A stretch of 64,000 nucleotides of DNA. It comes from Chitinophaga sp. SYP-B3965. GTDB lineage: Bacteria > Bacteroidota > Bacteroidia > Chitinophagales > Chitinophagaceae. The notes under the pieces were generated by a model. That model saw nothing but the letters and a program-made list of their open reading frames with translations. It did no database searches and was not told the DNA's origin. This document shows positions 51,204-59,398 of this stretch, piece by piece. Location: the NCBI RefSeq assembly GCF_009647655.1, contig NZ_WJFD01000002.1, positions 786,799 through 850,798 of the forward strand, given 5' to 3'. The position numbers and the translations under genes were made by a program. The first letter of the stretch is position 1, and every line of letters starts with the position of its first letter.

Positions 51204-51818
51204 ATGCGGAAGAAGTACACCAAACTGGATCTCCCTTTAGAACAGATCTTTAATTTCCTATTTAATGACCTTAAGAAGATTGGCAAAATGTGCTCTGGAG
51301 TGATGACGGCTATAAGAGAAAGGGCGGGGTCGGAAAAGATCCCAAAGAAGACTATTCTCCTGAAAAAGGGACAAGTATGCGATTCTTGTTATTTCGTGGT
51401 AAGTGGGTTGCTAAGGGCTTATTCTTTAAAAGGGAATAAAGAGGTAACGCTGTGGGTTATGACCACTGGTGATGTTGCCATAGGCGTTACCAGCTTTTAT
51501 GATCAAGCGCCCAGTGAGGAATATATTGAAGCATTGGAGGATACGGTTGTTGTCAGCTTGAGTTATGATCACCTGCAATGGATCTATGAGAACTACGTTG
51601 AGTTTAATGTAATAGGCCGAAAGCTCACTGAAAAATATCATAAGTTGTTTAACATGCGGTTGTGCACCATGGTAGATTCCAGGGAAGAAAGATATAATAA
51701 GTTCGTGAAGGATTATCCTGGATTGGTTGACAGGATCCATGGGAAATACCTTGCCTCTCTGTTAGGTATGAGCCCCTCCTATTTGAGTACAATTAAGACT
51801 GCACTCAAATTATTGTGA
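51204..51818 (+). CDS. Crp/Fnr-like regulator 2
   Basis: A 204-residue relative of regulator 1. The barrel contains IPKKTILLKKGQVCDSCYFV, VSGLLRAYSLKGNKEVTLWV, EEYIEALEDTVVVSLSYDHL. The C-terminal HTH is HGKYLASLLGMSPSYLSTIK, which is intact in length. It follows regulator 1 by 100 bases on the same strand and ends 64 bases before the lipoprotein gene, which it could control. Its leader has the weaker copy of the shared motif. Confidence 0.85.
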   Translation: MRKKYTKLDLPLEQIFNFLFNDLKKIGKMCSGVMTAIRERAGSEKIPKKTILLKKGQVCDSCYFVVSGLLRAYSLKGNKEVTLWVMTTGDVAIGVTSFYDQAPSEEYIEALEDTVVVSLSYDHLQWIYENYVEFNVIGRKLTEKYHKLFNMRLCTMVDSREERYNKFVKDYPGLVDRIHGKYLASLLGMSPSYLSTIKTALKLL

Positions 51819-51829
51819 TTTTGAAACTT

Positions 51830-51857
51830 TTTGAATAGTGAATGCCATTTATTTTTG
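51830..51857 (+). promoter_or_regulatory. promoter of the lipoprotein gene
   Basis: TATTTTTG at 51850-51857 matches TAnnTTTG; TTTG at 51830-51833 is a possible -33 box with a short 16-base spacer. The start codon follows after 25 bases. Confidence 0.5.
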
Positions 51858-51882
51858 CAACTGAATTAAATCTGCATTGACT

Positions 51883-53262
51883 ATGAAAAAACTGTACGCT
51901 AACCCCACGGTTAGGTTTGTAACCACTTTGCTTCTTTTATTTTCCTGTAGTAAAGTTGAGAAGGCTCCGCTTGATGAATTGCCTTCCTATCTGCAATTAT
52001 CTTCATCATCGGATAAGCGCCTCCAACCTTTGATCGATAGTATCTGGCATTATGAGCGTCATAGGCCGATCATCAAATCGATCATTTCAAAATACGGATT
52101 GGTTAATTGGGATAATGGTTTGATCGGCTACCGGGGGAAGACCCTGGTGGCCATTATCCCACTTTCTTTGCTGGGTGCTTCGCGGATCTCAGGGTTTATC
52201 GCTTTTGAAATGGATGAGGGGGTGAGGTTTAAATTATATGATGCATCGCGGCCGGAGCTTGGATTGAGCCGTGTGAATATCCGGACTGTTACCAATGTTG
52301 TGAATGCATTGAATTTCAAGGTATTTGGAGCTTCATTGGCGCGGATTGATGATCCTTGTGCGATGAGCCGGAGGGAGGCGGAGATCTTCTCTCAAGCCAG
52401 GAGTTCGAATCCTGGGAAGAAAATTCAGTTGAATGTGCGAACGATTGAAGTGACTACTTGTTATTCCTGGGTGACTTGTATTGGGGATGGGGAAGGGAAT
52501 TGTGTGAGTAATGTTACGCATCATAGTGATTGTATTACGAATGCTTTCTGGACGCCGGATTATTATGTGGATTATTGGGGTTCTGGGGCGCAGGAGGAAT
52601 ATAATCCTGGAGGGAATGGTGATAGTGGGGGTGGGTATAGTAATGAGCCTTGTGGGGGATATGGGGTTGAGGAGGATGAGGGGATGGAGGCGTTTGTGGT
52701 TTTACCGCCTGAAAAACCGATTGAAAATATAAACCGATATGTGGATTGTTTTACAGCTTCCAAACGGGCGAAAATCACTTTTTATGCCGACCAGCCAATG
52801 GGTGGGATAGCGCTTGAGTTTAGTATGAAAGAAAAAGCAGGTCATGCCTTTATAACAATAGAGCAGACAATTAATGGCAGTCTAATTACGAGGTCCCTTG
52901 GTTTTTACGCACGAAGTAGTGTTGATCCTTTTTTTAGTAAAAGTAGTGTTAGCCAATTGGGAGATAATTCTAATGAAAGTTATGATGTTAAGCTTGCTGT
53001 TGACGTTTCTGGGTTGCAATTTGCGAGTATTCTTGAAATAATCAGGAATTATAGCCCTGTATATGATTTGGAAAAGTATAATTGTACAAACTTTGTTTTG
53101 GATATATCCGATGCTGCAGGATTGCATATTAATAGAACAATTGCAACATGGGGGGTTGGTAGTGGTTTAAATCCTGGTAGTTTTGGGCAAGATTTAAAAA
53201 AGATTTCAGGAACAATTTCAGAAAAAGGGAATGCTCCTGCTAATGGAGGGACTTGTGATTAA
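51883..53262 (+). CDS. lipoprotein with C-terminal permuted NlpC/LRAT-like domain
   Basis: A 459-residue lipoprotein (ATG at 51883; lipobox LLLFSC with Cys22). Residues about 30-200 form an uncharacterised domain, followed by a Gly-rich linker (about 240-265). The C-terminal domain starts near residue 290 and has KAGHAFITIEQ (His321), a GFYARSS strand, and EKYNCTNFVLDIS (Cys401). His before Cys in this spacing is the order of permuted papain-like folds (LRAT/NlpC-P60-like), suggesting an acyltransferase or peptidase. Codon usage is G-rich up to about 52690 and AT-rich after, so the domain may have been acquired separately. Confidence 0.72.
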   Translation: MKKLYANPTVRFVTTLLLLFSCSKVEKAPLDELPSYLQLSSSSDKRLQPLIDSIWHYERHRPIIKSIISKYGLVNWDNGLIGYRGKTLVAIIPLSLLGASRISGFIAFEMDEGVRFKLYDASRPELGLSRVNIRTVTNVVNALNFKVFGASLARIDDPCAMSRREAEIFSQARSSNPGKKIQLNVRTIEVTTCYSWVTCIGDGEGNCVSNVTHHSDCITNAFWTPDYYVDYWGSGAQEEYNPGGNGDSGGGYSNEPCGGYGVEEDEGMEAFVVLPPEKPIENINRYVDCFTASKRAKITFYADQPMGGIALEFSMKEKAGHAFITIEQTINGSLITRSLGFYARSSVDPFFSKSSVSQLGDNSNESYDVKLAVDVSGLQFASILEIIRNYSPVYDLEKYNCTNFVLDISDAAGLHINRTIATWGVGSGLNPGSFGQDLKKISGTISEKGNAPANGGTCD

Positions 53263-53283
53263 ATAATATTTAAACGATATTTT

Positions 53284-53751
53284 ATGAAAACGATTCACTT
53301 TATTTTGATAATAGCGTTACCGATATTTTCTATTAATACAGCCTATTCTCAGGTAGAAGAAAATAGGAATGAAAAACTTGTTCGAGGATTTTTAAAGAGT
53401 ATTCAAACCCCTAATTGGAACTTTGATACACTATCCAATAGATATATTCTTTTCAGGAGTGATGAGTCCCCTCAATTTTCAAAAACTGAAAGGAAGGTAA
53501 TTATTTCATTTGCGCTGACATATTTATCAATGGAATTGAATACTGTGAAATTCGATGAACTAATTATTAGACCTTATTTAAAAGCAGATTCCTCATTGCA
53601 AAAGATGTTTTTAGATGAAGAAACAAAGAGGAAATCTGTTATAGCTTACTCAAAGGATAAACTGTTTAAGAGGTATTTTTTACTAGAAGACGGGAAAATC
53701 ATTTCTTTTGTTACTTTTCAACAGGGTAAAGTATTTATGCTTCTAAACTAG
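53284..53751 (+). CDS. secreted hypothetical protein
   Basis: A 155-residue protein with a signal peptide (MKTIHFILIIALPIFSINTA, cleavage near YSQ). The rest is a small mixed domain without recognised family (ENRNEKLVRGFLKSIQTPNW; KVIISFALTYLSMELN). It starts 21 bases after the lipoprotein gene and is cotranscribed with it. It has the AT-rich composition of the lipoprotein's C-terminal domain, so it may have travelled with that domain as a partner or immunity-type protein. This is inference. Confidence 0.7.
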   Translation: MKTIHFILIIALPIFSINTAYSQVEENRNEKLVRGFLKSIQTPNWNFDTLSNRYILFRSDESPQFSKTERKVIISFALTYLSMELNTVKFDELIIRPYLKADSSLQKMFLDEETKRKSVIAYSKDKLFKRYFLLEDGKIISFVTFQQGKVFMLLN

Positions 53752-53760
53752 CCCACCCAA

Positions 53761-53790
53761 TCCCCTCTATTCTATAAAGAGGGGAGTTTT
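53761..53790 (+). terminator. intrinsic terminator after the lipoprotein pair
   Basis: TCCCCTCT and AGAGGGGA form a perfect 8-bp stem with a nine-base loop, followed by GTTTTCATTTT. It lies ten bases after the stop codon. Confidence 0.8.
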
Positions 53791-53884
53791 CATTTTAGAA
53801 TACGCTGTCCATTTCACTACTTGCATTCCTCCTCAAGGGATGTAGGAAATCCATTCTCATTACTGAACCAATCAAAAACCTACA

Positions 53885-54631
53885 ATGGCTTCAAAAAACA
53901 CAAACTATATTCAGCACTTAAATGCGTTTATTAAAACCTCACAGAAAGATAAACGCTTAAAAGGAAATCATATCAGCCTCTACCTGGCACTATTCAGCGC
54001 CTGGAATGATAGCTTCTTTTCCAAATCATTTAAACTCAATAGAACTAAACTGCTAAGCATTTCCCATATAGGTTCCTGTCATACTTACAGGAACTGTATG
54101 GCAGATCTGGAAATATTTGGATATCTCAGATACCATCAATCAATAACGAGAGGAGTTGCCAGTTCTGTCACTTTGATTCCGATATGGGAGATTGACATGT
54201 ACAGAAATGCTCCAGCAACAGTAGCAAATATGCCTACTGATGATAGCAGAACTGCTCCAGCTGGAGACGCAAATATGCTTCCTGATATAAACAATACAAA
54301 CAGTGTAAACAGAGAGAGAGGCAATGCTCCCCCTCCCAATAAAAAAAATAGTAAAGAACAAGGGCCAATTGCAAGACCTGAGAACCTGGATGATGTTGTG
54401 GCTTTTTTCCACTTGCTTGGCCAGCCGGAAACAGAGGCCGCCAAATTCTTCCACCACTATGAAGCCAATGATTGGCGCCAGGCCGGAAAGGTGCCCATCA
54501 CAAACTGGCCAGCCGCCGCGCGGAAATGGATCCTAAACATTCACCCAACCCCAAAGCTTAAAAATGACAAACGAGCAAAACCGGGAAACCTCCACACCAA
54601 CCAAAACAAAGGCTATTCAAACCCATTATGA
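53885..54631 (+). CDS. winged-helix replication-initiator-like protein
   Basis: A 248-residue protein. The N-terminal part (KGNHISLYLALFSAWNDSFF, FKLNRTKLLSISHIGSCHTY, RNCMADLEIFGYLRYH) forms a winged helix like those of phage and plasmid replication proteins of the DnaD type. A low-complexity linker rich in Asn and Pro follows, then a C-terminal helical segment (AAKFFHHYEANDWRQAGK, ITNWPAAARKWI). It overlaps the DnaC-like gene by 68 bases, an unusually long overlap. Together they look like a helicase-loader module, possibly of a mobile element. Confidence 0.6.
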   Translation: MASKNTNYIQHLNAFIKTSQKDKRLKGNHISLYLALFSAWNDSFFSKSFKLNRTKLLSISHIGSCHTYRNCMADLEIFGYLRYHQSITRGVASSVTLIPIWEIDMYRNAPATVANMPTDDSRTAPAGDANMLPDINNTNSVNRERGNAPPPNKKNSKEQGPIARPENLDDVVAFFHLLGQPETEAAKFFHHYEANDWRQAGKVPITNWPAAARKWILNIHPTPKLKNDKRAKPGNLHTNQNKGYSNPL

Positions 54632-55244
54632 TTATTGCGCACTCTTGAAAATAGTAGAAGAGCGAGGGCAGAAATTATACGGAGAGCGATATGCAATTGA
54701 AGATATCGATCGCCCTACAATATTGAAACTGCTTTGCTATTTCCTGAGAGATGAAGGTGTTGCTGCTCACGAGGGGATCGATCTGGGGAAAGGGCTCCTT
54801 GTCACCGGGCCTATTGGATGCGGAAAAACGGCGATCATGCATATCATGTGCTCTTTGTGTGAAGGCTTAGGGAAACCTTACTTGGTTGATTGCAGGAACT
54901 TGAGCCATGAATTCAGCCAAAAGGGATTTGAGGTGATCGGTAAGTACAGCAAACAGGCCTTTTACCGGTATGTTGGTTTGCCCTTTCCGCCACAGACATT
55001 CTGTTTTGATGATCTGGGGTTGGAAACGCAGGTCAACTATTGGGGAAGCCATTGTCAGGTGATGGCTGAGATATTGCTTTCCCGATATAACCTATTTGTC
55101 TCAGATGGAATGATAACCCATGTTACAACCAACCTGAACACGGAAGAGTTGGAAGAAATTTATGGGAACAGGATCCGGAGCAGGATGCGGCAGATGTTTA
55201 ACCTAGTCGCTTTTCACCCGGAATCCAGGGATAAAAGAAGATAA
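54564..55244 (+). CDS. DnaC/IstB-like AAA ATPase
   Basis: A 226-residue AAA+ ATPase. Walker A is GPIGCGKT (82-89), Walker B FCFDDLGLE, sensor 1 HVTTNLN, and the arginine finger region is RIRSRMRQM. The layout and short length are those of DnaC-like helicase loaders and IstB. The partner upstream is a winged-helix protein, so a replication role is likely rather than transposition; no IS21 transposase is present. The first 68 bases overlap the upstream gene in another frame. Confidence 0.78.
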   Translation: MTNEQNRETSTPTKTKAIQTHYDYCALLKIVEERGQKLYGERYAIEDIDRPTILKLLCYFLRDEGVAAHEGIDLGKGLLVTGPIGCGKTAIMHIMCSLCEGLGKPYLVDCRNLSHEFSQKGFEVIGKYSKQAFYRYVGLPFPPQTFCFDDLGLETQVNYWGSHCQVMAEILLSRYNLFVSDGMITHVTTNLNTEELEEIYGNRIRSRMRQMFNLVAFHPESRDKRR

Positions 55245-55281
55245 ACCCACCCCGTAAAAACAGGGTAGGTAATGGCAAATA

Positions 55282-56037
55282 TCAAACACGGGAAACTTTT
55301 ACAAAGGCCATGGCATTGTGCGCAGTTGTTCTCAATGGCTGGCGCGTTCCATTGAATTCCTGGAGGAAAGAAATCCTTAATGCAAGAAATAGCGGGTGTT
55401 TGCTTTTGAGAGGGAGCTGTACCGTTAAGCTGATGTCGTCTGACAGGGTTCCATGCATTGGTAATTCGATACCGCTTGTTACTGCAGGAATGTATTTGTT
55501 GTTCACGAAATCTACTTCGGCGCCGGCAATCGTCAGCAGAAGATGGGTAGCATGGGATGGTCCTCTTGCAATCCTTTCCTGGTTCCGTTCATGAATGGTT
55601 ACGGTCATTCTTCCTGTTTTTCTGTCGATAATGGCCGTATAAGGAGCGAGGAGCATTTTGCAAAGAGGTATCCTCTCATTGAACTCAAAACCTTCCAGGA
55701 GTGTTGTGCCACCATCGGTGATATTTCGCTTCCCTGGTTCGTTTAGCTTGTCTGCCCTTATTGCTTTCAGGGCTTCCCTGAGAAGGTGGGCACTGAGGTT
55801 CGAATCTTTTGCGAGGCTGCTTACGCCGGCGAATGCCCGGTATAAAAGGTTACCTGCTTTCCCGGCGTGGCCAAACTCAAGCATGCCGGCTCTTTGATGT
55901 GCGTATCCTTTGCCTTTAACCAGAGATTTAGGAGCCGGCTCGGGTTTGGGTCTTATGAAATAGTTGTCTCCTCTTTTATAGAAGATCATGTTGCCAATAG
56001 TACCTGTAATTTTTATGGGTCCTGCTTGTCTGGCCAT
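55282..56037 (-). CDS. hypothetical protein, DUF6266-like N-terminal motif
   Basis: A 251-residue protein without signal peptide. The N terminus has GPIKITGTIGNMIFYKRGDN and FIRPKPEPAPKSL, a pattern like the G-x-(I/L/V)-G-N opening of DUF6266 proteins found in Bacteroidota. The remainder is rich in beta strands (KTGRMTVTIHERNQ; DISLTVQLPLK). The protein at 56361-56924 has a related opening. Function unknown; the genes flank a small conserved ORF. Confidence 0.6.
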   Translation of the reverse strand: MARQAGPIKITGTIGNMIFYKRGDNYFIRPKPEPAPKSLVKGKGYAHQRAGMLEFGHAGKAGNLLYRAFAGVSSLAKDSNLSAHLLREALKAIRADKLNEPGKRNITDGGTTLLEGFEFNERIPLCKMLLAPYTAIIDRKTGRMTVTIHERNQERIARGPSHATHLLLTIAGAEVDFVNNKYIPAVTSGIELPMHGTLSDDISLTVQLPLKSKHPLFLALRISFLQEFNGTRQPLRTTAHNAMAFVKVSRV

Positions 56038-56103
56038 GGTTTAACTTTTTTGTGGTGAAAGATGTAGGTAATAATTTATTCACTAAAACACTTTTTCCGT
56101 TCT

Positions 56104-56316
56104 ATGTCCAGTTTTCAAAAGAAGCCATACCGGAGAACAGTTGTCTATTCAAAGGATGTGGCTACATATACCGGTAAAAGCCTGCGGGTCTCACAACGGA
56201 TCCTTGCGGATATCAGGGTGGCTTTTGGAAAGCATAAATGTGCTTTAGTCACCGTGAGAGAGTTTTGCTTGTACTGGAATATTTCTGAAGAGGATTGGTG
56301 GGATAGGATGTCTTAG
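56104..56316 (+). CDS. small hypothetical protein (70 aa)
   Basis: A 70-residue basic protein (YSKDVATYTGKSLRVSQRIL; TVREFCLYWNISEEDWWDRM). The spacing of YTGKSLRVSQRILADIR and FCLYWNIS resembles a short DNA-binding or excisionase-like fold. The codons look coding and it is bounded by a strong terminator at 56327. Too short for a firm family call. Confidence 0.55.
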   Translation: MSSFQKKPYRRTVVYSKDVATYTGKSLRVSQRILADIRVAFGKHKCALVTVREFCLYWNISEEDWWDRMS

Positions 56317-56326
56317 AATGAATAGA

Positions 56327-56352
56327 AGCCGGAGGAGATATTTCCTCCGGCT
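56327..56352. terminator. bidirectional terminator
   Basis: AGCCGGAGGA-GATATT-TCCTCCGGCT is a perfect 10-bp inverted repeat placed between two convergent genes. Confidence 0.75.
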
Positions 56353-56360
56353 GATAGGTT

Positions 56361-56924
56361 CTATAACAGGAAATCTTTTACTGTTACGTTACCCGGCAGG
56401 TCTGCTGCCTGCACTCTTACTGTGCTGCCTGGCACATCCTGATTGGCATTGATAGCAGTATAGATCCAATAATGGCTATTGGGATCTGTTACTGCCTGGC
56501 CTTGTTCAATTGGATTGCCGGCTTGATCGAGAAGGATCACAGATACGGACTCTACCCTGAAGTTATCAATCGCATTGATGCGGATGATACTGTTTGGTAG
56601 GCCTGTATATGCGCTGCGATCTATCTCTATGATCTCAGGCGCCTTGAAGAAATCTGCCAGTGCCGTATTGTAAGCAGTACGGCCGGGTTTAGAAACAGCC
56701 TGGTAAGCTGCTTTCAGTGCTTCATTGGCGTTTACCGCTTTGGCGTAGTTTGTAGCCGCCTTGAATTTTTGATGGACGGCGATCTGGTCAGCGGTCAGCG
56801 GAATATTGGTTGGTTTTGGCGGCTTGCTCATGATGGTTTCACCATGGCGTTGCCGGAAAACGATCTGGCTACCAAATGTTCCGGTATTCCTCATCGTAAG
56901 TACGTTATCATTTCCTTTAGACAT
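56361..56924 (-). CDS. hypothetical protein with N-terminal motif like 55282-56037
   Basis: A 187-residue protein; ATG at 56924 is chosen as the first Met before the conserved opening (MSKGNDNVLTMRNTGTFGSQ). GTFGSQIVFRQRHGETIMSK and PPKPTNIPLT parallel GTIGNMIFYKRGDN and RPKPEPAPKS of its neighbour. A helical repeat-like section follows (FKAATNYAKAVNANEALKAA; SKPGRTAYNTALADFFKAPE). A beta-rich C terminus may be Ig-like. Cytosolic. No function can be assigned. Confidence 0.6.
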   Translation of the reverse strand: MSKGNDNVLTMRNTGTFGSQIVFRQRHGETIMSKPPKPTNIPLTADQIAVHQKFKAATNYAKAVNANEALKAAYQAVSKPGRTAYNTALADFFKAPEIIEIDRSAYTGLPNSIIRINAIDNFRVESVSVILLDQAGNPIEQGQAVTDPNSHYWIYTAINANQDVPGSTVRVQAADLPGNVTVKDFLL

Positions 56925-57311
56925 TGTATTGAATTTTTGATGTGAAATAATTGAGCAGATCAAGGTTTGCTCATTTAACCTTTTCGTACTGGATGCTGAG
57001 AACGTCTTCTCAGTATTTGGTACTTCGATATCGATAGAGCAAAATTACCTGCTGGGCAATCGTTCACAAAAGCGTTTGGCGCGATTGTACGCAATTGACG
57101 TTTTTAGTTCGTAATTTATTGGTAATGAGTTGATTGAAAAGTGCATGCTAAATTAACAGAAGGAGGAGCTTAGAGGATAGGTACGGTAATGATACGGTGA
57201 TCTTACAGGGGTGGTATAGGATCGTTTATGTTAAAATAGTATAGGGGAGAGTTATGGGATTATCTATGAAAGACCCTGCGATAGAGCCTTTCATAGATGA
57301 GTAACTAAAGA
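56925..57311. other. intergenic region with two hairpins
   Basis: No gene. CTGAGAA-CGTC-TTCTCAG at 56996-57013 is a perfect stem in the leader region of the gene at 56361. ATCTATGAAAG and CTTTCATAGAT (57262-57298) form a perfect 11-bp stem around a 15-base loop just past the Crp-like gene at 57312, probably its terminator. Confidence 0.6.
57262..57298 (-). terminator. 11-bp inverted repeat downstream of the Crp-like gene
   Basis: Perfect arms ATCTATGAAAG/CTTTCATAGAT with a 15-base loop, 14 bases after the stop codon of the leftward Crp-like gene. No T-run follows, so an alternative role as a protein-binding site is possible. Confidence 0.45.
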
Positions 57312-57821
57312 TTAAGCTTTCATGCTACTGAATCTTTCCAGGGCACCTATACTTATGTTAAGATAGGAGGCAATATCGCTTTTAGGTATTTTATCAAAGA
57401 CCCAGGGCTTTTGGGTGATAAGGCTGATATAACGCTCTATAGGGGTGAATGTTCTTATTTCTTTTATTCTTTCTGCAATTTGGATACGATGGGCCTCCCT
57501 GATAGCTTTGTAGAGCTCTCTTGTCTCTTCGTGGGTCCTTAATAAATTGATTGCGTTACCATAGTTCATCTCAACAATGGTTGCTTCATCAGAGAGGATA
57601 ATGTTACTATACCCTGAAGTCGGGATAAGGTATTCACCTTCTCCCCAGAACCAGGAATATATCCGGGATTTGCCATCCATAGAATAGAATTCCTTTGCAT
57701 AACCTTGTGAAATAAAAATATTGGATGTTGCTTTAGGATGGGCTATGAGCCTGGGGACAGGTTTCATGGAGATGTCTCGGGATAGGCCGGATAAACAATA
57801 GAATAGGTCTTTGTTGATCAT
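57312..57821 (-). CDS. Crp/Fnr-like regulator, shortened
   Basis: A 169-residue protein, about 25-30 residues shorter than the others because the front of the nucleotide-binding barrel is missing. The remaining barrel is FISQGYAKEFYSMDGKSRIY, SWFWGEGEYLIPTSGYSNII and SDEATIVEMNYGNAINLL. The HTH region is PWVFDKIPKSDIASYLNISI, followed by GALERFSSM. It could be a true short family member of Bacteroidota. It is on the minus strand, opposite to its paralogue at 58068. Confidence 0.75.
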   Translation of the reverse strand: MINKDLFYCLSGLSRDISMKPVPRLIAHPKATSNIFISQGYAKEFYSMDGKSRIYSWFWGEGEYLIPTSGYSNIILSDEATIVEMNYGNAINLLRTHEETRELYKAIREAHRIQIAERIKEIRTFTPIERYISLITQKPWVFDKIPKSDIASYLNISIGALERFSSMKA

Positions 57822-57975
57822 AAATGGATGTTTTTGGTTTTTTGAAATGGGTTTTATTGCAAGAGGTATATTTCTTTTTTTCGGGGGAATTGATTTCTAT
57901 TCATTTTTGATTCATTATTAGAATTGGAGAAAATATCGGTGATACAGATACTTTCTCGGTTTTCAATGAAAGTTC

Positions 57976-58006
57976 TTTGCCAGATATTAAAACACTCCTA
58001 AATTCG
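57976..58006 (+). promoter_or_regulatory. promoter of Crp-like gene 4
   Basis: TTTG (57976-57979), 19-base spacer, TAAATTCG (57999-58006). Same layout as the promoter at 50401-50431. The leader motif GAACCACTAAGCCCCAATAG is at 58022-58041. Confidence 0.6.
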
Positions 58007-58067
58007 ATTCTTCAGCTAAAAGAACCACTAAGCCCCAATAGACAAACCATATTAAAATCCAATATTC

Positions 58068-58685
58068 ATGATGAAAAATAATCAAACAGCAGCCTACGCT
58101 CAATTGTACAAAGCATTTTGCGAAATAGAAAATATGCCTTACCCCGAGTGGGAAGCGTTCATTGACAGATCTGAGATTGTTCAGCTTGGACAGTTTGATT
58201 TTTTTGCTATGCCTAACTGTTTATCCACGCACAGTTACTTTATTATTAAAGGATTGGTGGTGAGTTATAGGGAGCATAACAAAGAGAAGTCTGTTCATTG
58301 GGTGGGAAGTGCGAATGATTATGTGTGCAGTACTGATAGATTTCGGATTGCTTTTAATGAACAGTATCAGATCGAAGGTGAGATCATTGTTGCGGTGGAA
58401 GAAACGATTGCGATTAGGGTTACGCATAGTGATATGAAATGGCTTGAAGAGCATTGTGCAGTATTTAAGAGAAGGACGGATGTTTATGTGAAACAGAATT
58501 TTAAGTTGTTTCTTGAATTGGATGATATATTCATCATGCCGCCGAAAGAAAGATATGAGAAGATGCAGCGTGCTGTGAATTTTGGGATTGAGAGGATCCC
58601 GGATGTTTATTTGGCTTCCTGGCTGTGTTTAACATTGGGACAATTGAAGAAAGTTAGGGCATTTCTGAAATCTTACAAAGGTTAA
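58068..58685 (+). CDS. Crp/Fnr-like regulator 4
   Basis: A 205-residue paralogue of regulator 1: LPMPNCLSTHSYFII-like barrel start (FFAMPNCLSTHSYFII), KGLVVSYREHNKEKSVHWVG, VAVEETIAIRVTHSDMKWLE and C-terminal FGIERIPDVYLASWLCLTLG. The motif IPDVYLASxLxLTLxxLKxVR is common to both, whereas a usual HTH recognition helix is not obvious, so DNA binding may be weak or different. ATG at 58068 or 58071. It has the same promoter and leader as regulator 1. Confidence 0.82.
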   Translation: MMKNNQTAAYAQLYKAFCEIENMPYPEWEAFIDRSEIVQLGQFDFFAMPNCLSTHSYFIIKGLVVSYREHNKEKSVHWVGSANDYVCSTDRFRIAFNEQYQIEGEIIVAVEETIAIRVTHSDMKWLEEHCAVFKRRTDVYVKQNFKLFLELDDIFIMPPKERYEKMQRAVNFGIERIPDVYLASWLCLTLGQLKKVRAFLKSYKG

Positions 58686-58718
58686 AAAAGCATTTTTTAG
58701 CTTTCAAAACTGCTTTTT
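58685..58718 (+). terminator. possible terminator after Crp-like gene 4
   Basis: AAAAAGCA and TGCTTTTT make an 8-bp stem ending in T5, immediately after the stop codon. The long AT-rich loop lowers certainty. Confidence 0.5.
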
Positions 58719-59065
58719 CGACTGCGGTAAAAGTTCAGTGTATAAGGTTATATTGGGCAGCGAGATCAAAAGCTTAAAAAAGGGTGAAGCCATTTTAATA
58801 TTTATTTTGAAGCGACGTAATGCTTTGCTATGGCTAGTTTATCCTGTTTTAACTTTGTGTGTCTTAACAAATAGATAACCAGATTCTACTTTTATAATTC
58901 ATTTACTTTATGGAGTTTCACACTTAACAAAACGAATTAAAACTCTAAAGGAACCAAAATTAAATGAACCGTATTTTCTAGCTCTCCTCTTTAGCTTCTC
59001 CATGCTTCCCTACCTATGTATTGAGTAAGTAATCTTTGGATACTGAATTACGGTCATCTACAACC
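58719..59065. other. AT-rich intergenic region
   Basis: About 350 bases with no credible gene, repeat or promoter box recognised on either strand. Confidence 0.5.
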
Positions 59066-59398
59066 ATGATGACACCGATGGATAAAAAAATTACTGAAAG
59101 ACATCATTTCATAATTAAGGAAGTGCACAAAAAAGAATGTAAGGACCTGCTCCTTTTTGCCATAAAATTTTTGAAGGATATTAGAGATGTGGCGCAGGAA
59201 TGTTTCAATGCTTTAATGAGAAAACCAAACACTAAACGAGCATATTTTCTTTATTATCAGTGTACCGTAAATAAAGAAACACACACCCCGGATATACACG
59301 CAGCGCTTGACAGAGAGGAAAGTAAATTTACTATTGAATGGTTCTTTTCTTTCTTTACCCCTTATAGGAAAAAAGTAACAGAACTGGTTTATCTGTAG
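59066..59398 (+). CDS. small hypothetical protein (110 aa)
   Basis: A 110-residue reading frame starting at the double ATG (MMTPMDKKITERHHFIIKEV). It is rich in Lys, Phe and Glu and helical (LLLFAIKFLKDIRDVAQECF). Codon choice looks coding, and no overlapping alternative gene is present. A TTG-initiated extension to 59036 is possible. No family recognised. It lies upstream of the SusC gene on the same strand. Confidence 0.45.
   Translation: MMTPMDKKITERHHFIIKEVHKKECKDLLLFAIKFLKDIRDVAQECFNALMRKPNTKRAYFLYYQCTVNKETHTPDIHAALDREESKFTIEWFFSFFTPYRKKVTELVYL

Noticed and set aside
52380..52440. tRNA-like T-arm sequence (AGTTCGAATCCTGG)
   Set aside because: It lies inside the lipoprotein coding frame and no acceptor stem, D-arm or anticodon arm can be built around it.
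54564..55244. IstB of an IS21-family insertion sequence
   Set aside because: No IstA transposase or terminal inverted repeats are found; the upstream partner is a winged-helix replication-type protein.
57312..57821. Pseudogene of a Crp/Fnr regulator
   Set aside because: It is short at the N terminus, but the frame is open, the HTH region is intact and short members occur in Bacteroidota, so there is no proof of decay.
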